64,000 nt of DNA from Rutidosis leptorrhynchoides (taxonomy: Eukaryota > Streptophyta > Magnoliopsida > Asterales > Asteraceae). Shown piece by piece: positions 1 through 12,680 of the stretch (position 1 is its first letter; the number at the start of each line of letters is the position of its first letter). A model generated the notes under the pieces. The model did not search any database. It had not been told where the DNA came from and saw only the letters and a list, made by a program, of their open reading frames with translations. Position numbers and translations under genes: made by a program. The stretch is from contig NC_092339.1 of NCBI RefSeq assembly GCF_046630445.1, positions 78,391,501-78,455,500 on the forward strand, written 5' to 3'.

Positions 1-2
1 TT

Positions 3-431
3 TTACGCAACGGGTTAAGAAATTATTTTGACTCAATATATCCGAATATTGGACTTCGTGATTTAGAAAAAGCGGCTAGCATGCAACATAAAGAAGCATG
101 TTATGCTTACGGATTAGTAATGTTCGCTTCTCACCAAAGTGAGAACAAGAACATCGGGCTACAACTATTAAACAAAACGTTTCCACAAGTGACGGAGTCG
201 GTAATTGGGGTAAGAAATGAGGTTTTTAGATTATTACGGGACTGTTGGACATTACGTAACCCTCGTCCCTTTGACGACGTTACAACACGCTGTCTTATCA
301 ACGGCCATAACGGTTATGTTGCACAAGGCCAAGGATGGGAAGTAGTCCTAGTAAAACCAGAATGCATGACTTGTTTCTGGACGTATGAATTACGTGTCTT
401 TATTGCCTTTGCTGAACGACTTGTGTACTAG
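3..431 (+). CDS. F-box protein At2g35280/At1g67623-like, C-terminal part, probably carried in a retroelement leader
   Basis: The frame is open from the left window edge, so the N-terminus and any F-box are outside; the first ATG inside is at 81. What is seen is a Sel1/TPR-like stretch (DLEKAASMQHKEACYAYGLV), a helical middle, and a C-terminal Cys-containing end (CMTCFWTYELRVF). This layout is what I know from the plant At2g35280/At1g67623-like F-box family, in which the part after the F-box has a loop of alpha-helical repeats and a Cys/Trp-rich tail. Such proteins would act as SCF ubiquitin-ligase substrate adaptors, but here that is only family knowledge. The ORF lies about 340 bp upstream of the gag start of the chromovirus and just before the leader motif at 622-640, so I infer that it belongs to the retroelement's leader. 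It could instead be a host gene cut by the element. The family call is moderately sure; function is unknown. Confidence 0.5.
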   Translation, partial: LRNGLRNYFDSIYPNIGLRDLEKAASMQHKEACYAYGLVMFASHQSENKNIGLQLLNKTFPQVTESVIGVRNEVFRLLRDCWTLRNPRPFDDVTTRCLINGHNGYVAQGQGWEVVLVKPECMTCFWTYELRVFIAFAERLVY

Positions 432-621
432 CTAGAATTATCTTCACATCTATCTTGTATCAAAGTTATTGTGTGCTATATTTCATGCTTTATGTAAAAT
501 AAGCGGTATTGTAAGTTTGTAAAATATTGTATAAAAGTTTGAACGCGAAATATTATTATAATCAGTTTTTCATATAGAATTGTAGTAGTTGAATTGTATA
601 TTAGCTACTAAGTATGAACTT

Positions 622-640
622 AACGGGTAGGTACTACCCG
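622..640 (+). other. Leader hairpin motif resembling the element's own priming tract and LTR edge
   Basis: The sequence AACGGGTAGGTACTACCCG repeats the start of the priming tract at 5372-5384 (AACGGGTAGGTAC) followed by the ACCCGAA of the LTR start. It can fold as CGGGTA-loop-TACCCG. A near copy lies at the same relative place, between leader ORF and gag, in the chromovirus at the right edge (63764-63782). Its role is unknown; it may be a relic of an old junction or a second priming site. Confidence 0.6.
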
Positions 641-772
641 AATTTAAACTTATAAAATGCTAATATGAAGAAAAAGCTTTTATAAATGAGTTCATATTAT
701 GCTACGAAATACTATTAACTACTCTTAATATTCTGTATGATTAACTTGTTCCATTTGACTATTTTGAAGGAA

Positions 773-3700
773 ATGGCACCGACTACTCGACACACCGTGA
801 ATATGAATGAAGAGGAATTCCGTACTTTTCTAGCTTCAAACATAGCCGCAGTACAGGCTGCGCTACATACCAACAATAACCTTGGATCTAGCAGTACAGG
901 AAATCGTGTAGGATGCACCTACAAAGAATTCACTGCCTGCAAACCTTTGGAATTTAATGGAACCGAAGGACCGATCGGATTGAAACGGTGGACCGAGAAG
1001 GTCGAATCGGTGTTTGCCATAAGTAAGTGTACTGAAGAGGACAAAGTGAAGTATGCTACGCATACCTTCACAGGTTCTGCCTTAACATGGTGGAATACCT
1101 ATCTAGAGCAAGTGGGACAAGACGATGCGTACGCACTACCGTGGTCAGCATTCAAGCACTTGATGAACGAGAAGTACCGTCCCAGAACCGAGGTCAATAA
1201 GCTCAAGACAGAACTTAGAGGGTTACGAACCCAAGGATTTGATATTACCACGTACGAAAGACGATTAACAGAATTGTGCCTATTGTGTCCGGGAGCATTC
1301 GAAGATGAGGAAGAGAAGATCGACGCATTTGTGAAAGGATTACCGGAAAGAATCCAAGAAGATATAAGTTCACATGAGCCCGCCTCTATACAACAGGCAT
1401 GTAGAATGGCTCACAAACTAGTGAACCAGATTGAAGAAAGAATTAAAGAACAGACTGCTGAAGAGGCCAATGTGAAGCAAGTCAAAAGAAAGTGGGAGGA
1501 AAACGGTGATAAGAATCACCAATACAACAACAACAGCAATTACAACAATAATCGCAACAATTATCCCAACAATCGCAACATCAATCGCAACTACAACAAA
1601 CGGCCCAACAATTACAACAACAACAACAGCAACAGCAACTACAACAATCATCCCAACAACAATAATAACCGCAACAACAACAACAATCAGAAGCAGCTAT
1701 GCCAAAGGTGTGAAAAGTATCACTCGGGGTTCTGCACCAAATTTTGCAACAAGTGTAAAAGAAATGGTCATAGCGCGGTGAAGTGTGAGGTCTACGGACC
1801 AGGGGTTAATAGAACGAAAGGAACAAATGGTGTGGAACGAGTAATGGCGGAGCAAGTAGTGTCGGAGCAAGTTATGCCAATGTAGTTTGTTATAAATGTG
1901 GAAAACCGGGCCACATTATTAGAAATTGCCCGAACCAGGAGAACACGAATGGACAAGGCCGTGGAAGAGTTTTCAATATTAATGCCGCAGAGGCACAGGA
2001 AGACCCGGAGCTTGTTACGGGTACGTTTCTTATTGACAATAAATCTGCTTACGTTTTATTTGATTCGGGTGCGGATAGAAGCTATATGAGTAGAGATTTT
2101 TGTGCTAAATTAAGTTGTCCATTGACGCCTTTGGATAGTAAATTTTTACTCGAATTAGCAAATGGTAAATTAATTTCAGCAGATAATATATGTCGGAATC
2201 GAGAAATTAAACTGGTTAGCGAAACATTTAAGATTGATTTGATACCAGTAGAGTTAGGGAGTTTTGATGTGATAATCGGTATGGACTGGTTGAAAGAAGT
2301 GAAAGCGGAGATCGTTTGTTACAAAAATGCAATTCGCATTATACGAGAAAAAGGAAAACCCTTAATGGTGTACGGAGAAAAGGGCAACACGAAGCTACAT
2401 CTTATTAGTAATTTGAAGGCACAAAAACTAATAAGAAAAGGTTGCTATGCTGTTCTAGCACACGTCGAGAAAGTACAAACTGAAGAAAAGAGCATCAATG
2501 ATGTTCCCATTGCAAAAGAATTTCCCGATGTATTTCCGAAAGAATTACCGGGATTACCCCCACATCGATCCGTTGAATTTCAAATAGATCTTGTACCAGG
2601 AGCTGCACCAATAGCTCGTGCTCCTTACAGACTTGCACCCAGCAAGATGAAAGAACTGCAAAGCCAATTACAAGAACTTTTAGAGCGTGGTTTCATTCGA
2701 CCAAGCACATCACCATGGGGAGCTCCTGTTTTGTTTGTCAAGAAGAAAGATGGTACATTCAGGTTGTGTATCGACTACCGAGAGTTGAACAAACTTACCA
2801 TCAAGAACCGCTACCCACTACCGAGAATCGATGACTTATTTGATCAACTACAAGGCTCGTCTGTTTATTCAAAGATTGACTTACGTTCCGGGTATCATCA
2901 AATGCGGGTGAAAGAAGATGATATTCCAAAGACTGCTTTCAGAACACGTTACGGTCATTACGAGTTTATGGTCATGCCGTTTGGTTTAACTAATGCACCA
3001 GCTGTGTTCATGGACCTTATGAACCGAGTGTGTGGACCATACCTTGACAAGTTTGTCATTGTTTTCATTGATGACATACTTATTTACTCAAAGAATGACC
3101 AAGAACACGGTGAACATTTGAGAAAGGTGTTAGAAGTATTGAGGAAGGAAGAATTGTACGCTAAGTTTTCAAAGTGTGCATTTTGGTTGGAAGAAGTTCA
3201 ATTCCTCGGTCACATAGTGAACAAAGAAGGTATTAAGGTGGATCCGGAAAAGATAGAAACTGTTGAAAAGTGGGAAACCCCAAAAACTCCGAAACACATA
3301 CGCCAGTTTTTAGGACTAGCTGGTTACTACAGAAGGTTCATCCAAGACTTTTCTAGAATAACAAAACCCTTGACTGCATTAACGCATAAAGGGAAGAAAT
3401 TTGAATGGAATGATGAACAAGAGAAAGCGTTTCAGTTATTGAAGAAAAAGCTAACTACGGCACCTATATTGTCATTGCCTGAAGGGAATGATGATTTTGT
3501 GATTTATTGTGATGCATCAAAGCAAGGTCTCGGTTGTGTATTAATGCAACGAACGAAGGTGATTGCTTATGCGTCTAGATAATTGAAGATTCACGAACAA
3601 AATTATACGACGCATGATTTGGAATTAGGCGCGGTTGTTTTTGCATTAAAGACTTGGAGGCACTACTTATATGGGGTCAAAAGTATTATATATACCGACC

Positions 3701-5347
3701 ACAAAAGTCTTCAACACATATTTAACCAGAAACAACGGAATATGAGGCAGCGTAGGTGGATTGAATTATTGAATGATTATGACTTTGAGATTCGTTACCA
3801 CCCGGGAAAGGCAAATGTGGTAGCCGATGCCTTGAGCAGGAAGGACAGAGAACCCATTCGAGTAAAATCTATGAATATAATGATTCATAATAACCTTACT
3901 ACTCAAATAAAGGAGGCGCAACAAGGAGTTTTAAAAGAGGGAAATTTAAAGGATGAAATACCCAAAGGATCGGAGAAGCATCTTAATATTCGGGAAGACG
4001 GAACCCGGTATAGGGCTGAAAGGATTTGGGTACCAAAATTTGGAGATATGAGAGAAATGGTACTTAGAGAAGCTCATAAAACCAGATACTCAATACATCC
4101 TGGAACGGGGAAGATGTACAAGGATCTCAGGAAATATTTTTGGTGGCCGGGTATGAAAGCCGATGTTGCTAAATACGTAGGAGAATGTTTGACGTGTTCT
4201 AAGGTCAAAGCTGAGCATCAGAAACCATCAGGTCTACTTCAATAACCCGAAATCCCAGAATGGAAATGGGAAAACATTACCATGGATTTCATCACTAAAT
4301 TGCCAAGGACTGCAAGTGGTTTTGATACTATTTGGGTAATAGTTGATCGTCTCACCAAATCAGCACACTTCCTGAGAATAAGAGAAGATGACAAGATGAA
4401 GAAGTTAGCACGACTGTATTTGAAGGAAGTCATATCCAGACATGGAATACCAATCTCTATTATCTCTGATAGGGATGGCAGATTTATTTCAAGATTCTGG
4501 CAGACATTACAGCAAGCATTAGGAACTCGTCTAGACATGAGTACTGCCTATCATCCACAAACTGATGGGCAGAGCGAAAGGACGATACAAACGCTTGAAG
4601 ACATGCTACGAGCATGTGTTATTGATTTCGGAAACAGTTGGGATCGACATCTACCGTTAGCAGAATTTTCCTACAACAACAGTTACCATTCAAGCATTGA
4701 GATGGCGCCGTTTGAAGCACTTTATGGTAGAAAGTGCAGGTCTCCGATTTGTTGGAGTGAAGTGGGGGATAGACAGATTACGGGTCCGGAGATTATACAA
4801 GAAACTACCGAGAAGATCATCCAAATTCAACAACGGTTGAAAACCGCCCAAAGTCGACAAAAGAGCTACGCTGACATTAAAAGAAAAGATATAGAATTTG
4901 AAATTGGAGAGATGGTCATGCTTAAAGTTGCACCTTGGAAAGGCGTTGTTCGATTTGGTAAACGAGGGAAATTAAATCCAAGGTATATTGGACCATTCAA
5001 GATTATTGATCGTGTCGGACCAGTAGCTTACCGACTTGAGTTACCTCAACAACTCGCGGCTGTACATAACACTTTCCACGTCTCGAATTTGAAGAAATGT
5101 TTTGCTAAAGAAGATCTCACTATTCCGTTAGATGAAATCCAAATCAACGAAAAACTTCAATTCATCGAAGAACCCGTCGAAATAATGGATCGTGAGGTTA
5201 AAAGACTTAAGCAAAACAAGATACCAATTGTTAAGGTTCGATGGAATGCTCGTAGAGGACCCGAGTTCACCTGGGAGCGTGAAGATCAGATGAAGAAGAA
5301 ATACCCGCATCTATTTCCAGAAGATTCGTCAACACCTTCAACAGCTT
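773..5347 (+). pseudogene. Element 1 gag-pol coding region (fossil)
   Basis: Gag begins at the ATG at 773 (MAPTTRHTVNMNEEEF), carries a retrotransposon gag domain around 950-1400, a long Asn-rich stretch near 1510-1690, and Cys/His zinc-knuckle residues. The protease carries a DSGA-type active site near 2065, and reverse transcriptase shows FIDDILIY near 3065. RNase H has the [11 protein letters not shown] segment near 3690. Integrase shows an [20 protein letters not shown] zinc-finger segment near 4095 and the DFITK, DRDGRF and [10 protein letters not shown] core blocks between about 4280 and 4580. The tail from about 5150 is chromodomain-like. The order PR-RT-RH-IN is diagnostic of Ty3/gypsy. 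The region is interrupted about three times. Confidence 0.88.
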
Positions 5348-5384
5348 AAAATTTTGGGACGAAATTTATTTAACGGGTAGGTAC

Positions 5385-8300
5385 TGTAGTGACCCGAACT
5401 TTTCCATGTTTATATATATTAATTGAGATTGATATTTACATGATTAAACGTTTCCAACATGTTAAGCAATCAAACTTGTTAAGACTTGATTAATTGAAAT
5501 ATGTTTCATATAGACAATTGACCACCCAAGTTGACCGGTGATTCACGAACGTTAAAACTTGTAAAAACTATATGATGACATATATATGGATATATATATA
5601 GTTAACATGATACTATGATAAGTAAACATATCATTAAGTATATTAACAATGAACTACATATGTAAAAACAAGACTACTAACTTAATGATTTTTAAACGAG
5701 ACATATATGTAACGATTATCGTTGTAAAGACATTTAATGTATATATATCATATTAAGAGATATTCATACATGATAATATCATGATAATATAATAATTTAA
5801 AATCTCATTTGATATTATAAACATTGGGTTAACAACATTTAACAAGATCGTTAACCTAAAGGTTTCAAAACAACACTTACATGTAACGACTAACGATGAC
5901 TTAACGACTCAGTTAAAATGTATATACATGTAGTGTTTTAATATGTATTTATACACTTTTGAAAGACTTCAATACACTTATCAAAATACTTCTACTTAAC
6001 AAAAATGCTTACAATTACATCCTCGTTCAGTTTCATCAACAATTCTACTCGTATGCACCCGTATTCGTACTCGTACAATACACAGCTTTTAGATGTATGT
6101 ACTATTGGTATATACACTCCAATGATCAGCTCTTAGCAGCCCATGTGAGTCACCTAACACATGTGGGAACCATCATTTGGCAACTAGCATGAAATATCTC
6201 ATAAAATTACAAAAATATGAGTAATCATTCATGACTTATTTACATGAAAACAAAATTACATATCCTTTATATCTAATCCATACACCAACGACCAAAAACA
6301 CCTACAAACACTTTCATTCTTCAATTTTCTTCATCTAATTGATCTCTCTCAAGTTCTATCTTCAAGTTCTAAGTGTTCTTCATAAATTCCAAAAGTTCTA
6401 GTTTCATAAAATCAAGAATACTTTCAAGTTTGCTAGCTCACTTCCAATCTTGTAAGGTGATCATCCAACCTCAAGAAATCTTATTTTCTTACAGTAGGTT
6501 ATCATTCTAATACAAGGTAATAATCATATTCAAACTTTGGTTCAATTTCTATAACTATAACAATCTTATTTCAAGTGATGATCTTACTTGAACTTGTTTT
6601 CGTGTCATGATTCTGCTTCAAGAACTTCGAGCCATCCAAGGATCCATTGAAGCTAGATCCATTTTTCTCTTTTCCAGTAGGTTTATCCAAGGAACTTAAG
6701 GTAGTAATGATGTTCATAACATCATTCGATTCATACATATAAAGCTATCTTATTCGAAGGTTTAAACTTGTAATCACTAGAACATAGTTTAGTTAATTCT
6801 AAACTTGTTCGCAAACAAAAGTTAATCCTTCTAACTTGACTTTTAAAATCAACTAAACACATGTTCTATATCTATATGATATGCTAACTTAATGATTTAA
6901 AACCTGGAAACACGAAAAACACCGTAAAACTGGATTTACGCCGTCGTAGTAACACCGCGGGCTGTTTTGGGTTAGTTAATTAAAAACTATGATAAACTTT
7001 GATTTAAAAGTTGTTATTCAGAGAAAATGATTTTTATTATGAACATGAAACTATATCCAAAAATTATGGTTAAACTCAAAGTGGAAGTATGTTTTCTAAA
7101 ATGGTCATCTAGACGTCGTTCTTTCGACTGAAATGACTACCTTTACAAAAACGACTTGTAACTTATTTTTCCGACTATAAACCTATACTTTTCTGTTTAG
7201 ATTCATAAAATAGAGTTCAATATGAAACCATAGCAATTTGATTCACTCAAAACGGATTTAAAATGAAGAAGTTATGGGTAAAACAAGATTGGATAATTTT
7301 TCTCATTTTAGCTACGTGAAAATTGGTAACAAATCTATTCCAACCATAACTTAATCAACTTGTATTGTATATTATGTAATCTTGAGATACCATAGACACG
7401 TATACAATGTTTCGACCTATCATGTCGACACATCTATATATATTTCGGAACAACCATAGACACTCTATATGTGAATGTTGGAGTTAGCTATACAGGGTTG
7501 AGGTTGATTCCAAAATATATATAGTTTGAGTTGTGATCAATACTGAGATACGTATACACTGGGTCGTGGATTGATTCAAGATAATATTTATCTATTTATT
7601 TCTGTACATCTAACTGTGGACAACTAGTTGTAGGTTACTAACGAGGACAGCTGACTTAATAAACTTAAAACATCAAAATATATTAAAAGTGTTGTAAATA
7701 TATTTTGAACATACTTTGATATATATGTATATATTGTTATAGGTTCGTGAATTAACCAGTGGCCAAGTCTTACTTCCCGACGAAGTAAAAATCTGTGAAA
7801 GTGAGTTATAGTCCCACTTTTAAAATCTAATATTTTTGGGATGAGAATACATGCAGGTTTTATAAATGATTTACAAAATAGACACAAGTACGTGAAACTA
7901 CATTCTATGGTTGAATTATCGAAATCGAATATGCCCCTTTTTATTAAGTCTGGTAATCTAAGAATTAGGGAACAGACACCCTAATTGACGCGAATCCTAA
8001 ATATAGATCTATCGGGCCCAACAAGCCCCATCCAAAGTACCGGATGCTTTAGTACTTCGAAATTTATATCATATCCGAAGGGTGTCCCGGAATGATGGGG
8101 ATATTCTTATATATGCATCTTGTTAATGTCGGTTACCAGGTGTTCACCATATGAATGATTTTTATCTCTATGTATGGGATGTGTATTGAAATATGAAATC
8201 TTGTGGTCTATTATTATGATTTGATATATATAGGTTAAACCTATAACTCACCAACATTTTTGTTGACGTTTTAAGCATGTTTATTCTCAGGTGATTATTA

Positions 8301-8635
8301 AGAGCTTCCGCTGTCGCATAGTTAAATAAGGACTAGATTTGGAGTCCATGCTTGTATGATATTGTGTAAAAACTGCATTCAAGAAACTTATTTTGTTGTA
8401 ACATATTTGTATTGTAAACCATTATGTAATGGTCGTGTGTAAACAGGATATTTTAGATTATCATTATTTGATAATCTACGTAAAGTTTTTTAAAACCTTT
8501 ATCTATGAAATAAAGGTTATGGTTTGTTTTAAAAATGAATGCAGTCTTTGAAAAACGTCTCATATAGAGGTCAAAACCTCGCAACGAAATCAATTAATAT
8601 GGAACGTTTTTAATCAATAAGAACGGGACATTTCA
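5385..8635 (+). repeat. Element 1 3' LTR
   Basis: The LTR starts TGTAGTGACCCG directly after the priming tract and ends GGGACATTTCA, giving TG...CA ends and about 3.25 kb. Its second half (about 7840-8090) closely matches 61790-62010 in the LTR of the right-edge element, including the run of words around ATCGGGCC and GTACCGGATGC, so both belong to one family. No gene lies in it; short frames inside are chance. Confidence 0.85.
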
Positions 8636-11397
8636 ACAGCCCCAATTCTATCCTTACCCGAAGGTACTGGCGACTTTGTTGTTTACTGCGATGCTTCGAA
8701 GCAAGGCTTTGGTTGTGTTTTAATGCAACGTAAAAAGGTTATTGCCTACGCATCTAGGCAGTTGAAGAAACATGAAGAGAACTATACCACACATGACCTT
8801 GAGTTAGCTGCCGTGGTATTTGCATTAAAGATATGGAGACATTATCTGTATGGTACCCATTTTACAGTGTACACTGACCATAAAAGTCTTCGACACATAT
8901 TTGATCAAAAACAGCTGAACATGAGGCAAAGCCGATGGCTCGAGACATTGAACGATTATCACTGTGAGCTGAAATATCATCCTGGCAAGGCGAATGTAGT
9001 TGCCAATGCCCTTAGTCGAAAAGACGATGTTAAACGTGTTCGTGCTCTAAACCTGAAGATCAAATCAAATCTTATCTCGTAAATCTGTGAAGCTCAATCG
9101 GAAGCTATTAAACCGACACTTATCGAAGGTGAAGGACCTATTGGTTTCGAGAACTAACTTCAAGTGAAAGCTAATGGTACACGGTACTTTGGCAACAGAA
9201 TTTGGGTTCCTCGCTTCGGTAATCTCTGTGAACTAGTCTTGGATGAAGCTCATAAGACTAAGTATTCTATTCATCCCGGTTCCAGTTAGATGTATCACGA
9301 TGTGAAGGAATTCTACTGGTGGCCTAACATGAAAGCCGACATTGCTACTTATGTTAGCAAATGTCTCACTTTTTTGAAAGTCAAGGCCGAACATCAAAAG
9401 CCTTCTGGTCTGTTGACACAACCCGATATTCCGCAATGGAAATGGGAATGTATCACTATGGACTACATTACTAAGTTACCTAAGACTTCGAACGATAACG
9501 ATACTATTTGGGTCGTAGTTGATCGTCTTACTAAATCTGCGCATTTCATACCGATCAAAGAAACAGATAAGATGGAGAAATTATCACAGCTTTATATTAA
9601 AGAAATTGTCTCACATCATGGTGTTCCTATCTCGATTATTTCTGATCGCGACAGTCAATTCGTTTCCAGATTTTGGAAAACTTTACAATCTGCTCTTGGA
9701 ACTCAACTCGACATGAGTACAGCCTATCATCCACAAACTGATGGTCAAAGTGAATGAACTATCCAAACCATGGAAGATATGCTACGTGCTTGTGCAATCG
9801 ATTTCGGCAAAGGATGGGATATACATCTACCTTTAGTTGAATTTTCTTACAACAACAGTTATCACTCTATCATTAAAGCTGCACCCTTTAAAGCTTTATA
9901 TGGCCGGAAGTGTAGATCCCCTTTGTGTTGGGACGAACACGAGGACAGATACTTAACTGGTCCTGAAATCATTCACGAAACTACCGAAAAGATCGTTCAG
10001 ATTAAGCAACGATTAGAAACTGCCCGTAGCCGACAAAAGAGCTAAGCCGATAAGAAACGAAAAGACATAGAATTCCAAGTTGGAGATAAAGTCATGTTGA
10101 AAGTATCCCCTTGGAAAGGTGTTGTCCGTTTTGGTAAATGAAGCAAACTCAGTCCACGATATGTCGGACCTTTCATAGTTACCCAAAGATTCAGTCCCGT
10201 GGCGTACCGATTAGAACTACCAACTGAACTTAGCCAAGTACATGATGTGTTTCATGTCTCAAATCTTAAACGGTGTCTTGCTGATGACACACTGGTTATT
10301 CCTCTGGATGATGTCCGCATTGATGAGAAAATGCATTTCGTTGAAGAACCTATAGAAATCATGGAAGGAGAGGTCAAATAAACACGTAAAAGCAACATAC
10401 CTATCGTTAAAGTCAGTTGGAATTCGCGTAGAGGCCCCGAATATACCTGGGAACGCAAAGACCACATGATACGGAACTATCCCCATATCTTCTCAACTGC
10501 TGATGCAAACGAGGAATCTACCTAAAACTTCGGGACGAAGTTTTCAATAACGGGGAGGTACTATAACGACCCTCATTTTTCCATTCTATATTTTTCCATA
10601 TTAAATGCCCAATAATATAATTAAACTTAATAATTAAACTTTAATCGATAATGATTAAGCGTTAAGAATTATAAAATATACAAATTAACTTTGTACATTA
10701 ATTGACAAGTTAATAAAAAATAATACGTTAATTAACTTTCATGAACAAATAAATATTGTGTACTTAAAATAATTAAATGGGATAATTAAGGAATCATTTA
10801 AACTAATCTAAAGTAAAAGGTTTAAAGTGAAAAGTCCCAAAACCCTCCTTAAAAATACCCTAGCCGAAATTTAAAAAAAAATAAGTGAATTGCCTAAAAT
10901 ACCCCTCTAATTTTCGCCACCCATCATCCCTTTTAACCCCCTCTTCAAGCCAACTTGTTCCCTAAGTAATTCCTAATTAAACCTTGATTCTAGAATCCTC
11001 CTAACACTCCAATAAATAGAGGCCTAAGCTAACCCATTCTATGTACCAAATCACAATTACAAATCTCTCTCAAAATCTCTCTCCCTCTCTCCCTAGTTTC
11101 GGCAAAACCGAAACCACCACCACCATCACCATTGAAATCCATCACCACCTTCAAGGGTTTCCCAAGTCATCTTCAAGTGTTCTTCGCGTTCTTCGTAGAT
11201 CTTAAAGGTGTTCTTCAAATCTTCAAGGTTTTTGATCATCATCTTCAAGTGTTCATCAACTTTTCTTGTTAATCTTCATCCATCTTCATCAAGGTAACAA
11301 ACCCTAGATCCAAAACTCTTAAAGTTTACTTTCAATTCATGTTATAATCATAATCGTATTCATACTAGTTCATATACATATATATTGTTCTTGTAAA

Positions 11398-11398
<1 letters not shown>

Positions 11399-11450
<52 letters not shown>

Positions 11451-11882
11451 CATACATATACATATACCTACGGTATATATAAAAGAAAGAATTTTATGTT
11501 TGATCTTTGGAAACCTAAAACCTAATAAAGATTATGTTAAGGTGGTTATAATTGGAAGGTATATACACATTACATATATATATATATATATCTACTAGTA
11601 AAAAAAATATAAATATATATACATACATACACATACGGTTATTTAAAAAAAAGATTTTTAGTTTGATCTTCCAAACCCTAAAGGTTGTTAGACGATTTGT
11701 TAATGTTTAAAAGGGTAACTAGATATGTACATACCATAAATACATACACTATGCCTATTTGTAAAATAAAAATATATAAAACATATATATACACGAGTAT
11801 ATACATATATATAAAAAATATATATATATATAAATACTATATATATACATATACACGAAAATATATACATATATATATATAT

Positions 11883-11951
<69 letters not shown>
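11399..11951. repeat. AT microsatellite cluster in element 2 LTR
   Basis: Long (TA)n runs lie at about 11400-11446 and 11892-11951, with shorter TA/CATA runs between (11575-11590, 11615-11640, 11780-11885). The Tyr/Ile frames that span them are translation artefacts. Confidence 0.9.
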
Positions 11952-11968
<17 letters not shown>

Positions 11969-12255
11969 TAAACCCTAATTACACCTAAACTATACTACAT
12001 TAATTAAAGCCCTAAAACCCTAATACTACTTTAATTATTAAAACCCTAATCATTACCTAATCATTACTACATTAAATAAAACCCTAAACCTAATCCTAAT
12101 TACTTAAACCCTAATTTACTAAACCCTAATTTATTAAAACCCTAATTTATTAAACCCTAGGACATTAATTAAACCCTAGACATTTATTACAAACCCTAAT
12201 CATTAAAATACTACTTTAATTAATTAAACCTAATTAATTAATAAAACCCTAATAA
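11969..12255 (+). repeat. Telobox-rich tract (AAACCCTAA words)
   Basis: About nine AAACCCTAA and two AAACCCTAG words are spread over 290 bp, separated by AT-rich spacers of variable length containing ATTA. The spacing is irregular, so this is not an interstitial telomere array; it is more like an expanded degenerate repeat containing telo-boxes inside the LTR. Confidence 0.7.
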
Positions 12256-12526
12256 TACTTATACTAATATTTAACACTTACACTTATACTATTATTAACA
12301 CATATACTATACTACCTATATTATAACGCATAAAAACATTTTGGGATATATATTAGATATATATAGATCTTCAAACTTTCTTGACGAATGGTTTCTACGA
12401 AACTCTAGGCGGAAAGGTTTGGATTTTCCGATTTAAAGGATCCTATAGCTCAAGCCCCTAGACCTGAAATGGCCATTCGAAGGGAAAGGGGTGATTGGAA
12501 GTATATCTAATATGGCAAGTATCCTA

Positions 12527-12680
12527 AAATGAAAACACTTTTAAAATAGAAGCTTTCTAATTATAAACTTACTAAAATGGGAAACTTACTAAAAATAGAA
12601 ACTTACTAAAAATAGAAACTTTCTTAAAATGGAAACTTTCTAAAAGTAGAAACTTACTAAGAATGGAAACTTAGTAAAAC
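12527..12680 (+). repeat. Short minisatellite, unit about 20 bp
   Basis: The unit AAAATAGAAACTTACTA and variants (AAAATGGAAACTTTCTA and similar) recur seven to eight times in a row. It lies within the element 2 LTR. No coding sense is seen. Confidence 0.75.

Larger units (their letters stand above)
1..8635 (+). mobile_element. Element 1: Ty3/gypsy chromovirus (Tekay/Del-like), 5' LTR outside window
   Basis: The visible parts in order are a leader with the F-box-like ORF, gag, protease, reverse transcriptase, RNase H, integrase, a chromodomain-like tail, a purine-rich priming tract at 5372-5384, and a 3' LTR from 5385 to 8635. The right end falls exactly inside the pol of another chromovirus (element 2), so element 1 is inserted into element 2. 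The long LTR and the C-terminal motif [15 protein letters not shown] fit the Tekay/Del lineage. The copy is broken, with roughly three interruptions in the coding part, yet most domains are well preserved, which suggests a fairly recent insertion. The LTR pair cannot be compared because the 5' LTR is not in the window. Confidence 0.85.

Noticed and set aside
1418-1651. Val/Ile-rich frame on the - strand over gag
   Set aside because: It is the antisense of the Asn-codon repeat (AAC/AAT) in gag, with no independent support.
11398-11978. Tyr/Ile-repeat frames
   Set aside because: They are translations of (TA)n and CATA microsatellites; the same holds at 58412-58680 and 59198-59608.
11969-12255. 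Interstitial telomere array
   Set aside because: The words are separated by irregular AT-rich spacers and are not tandem TTTAGGG repeats.
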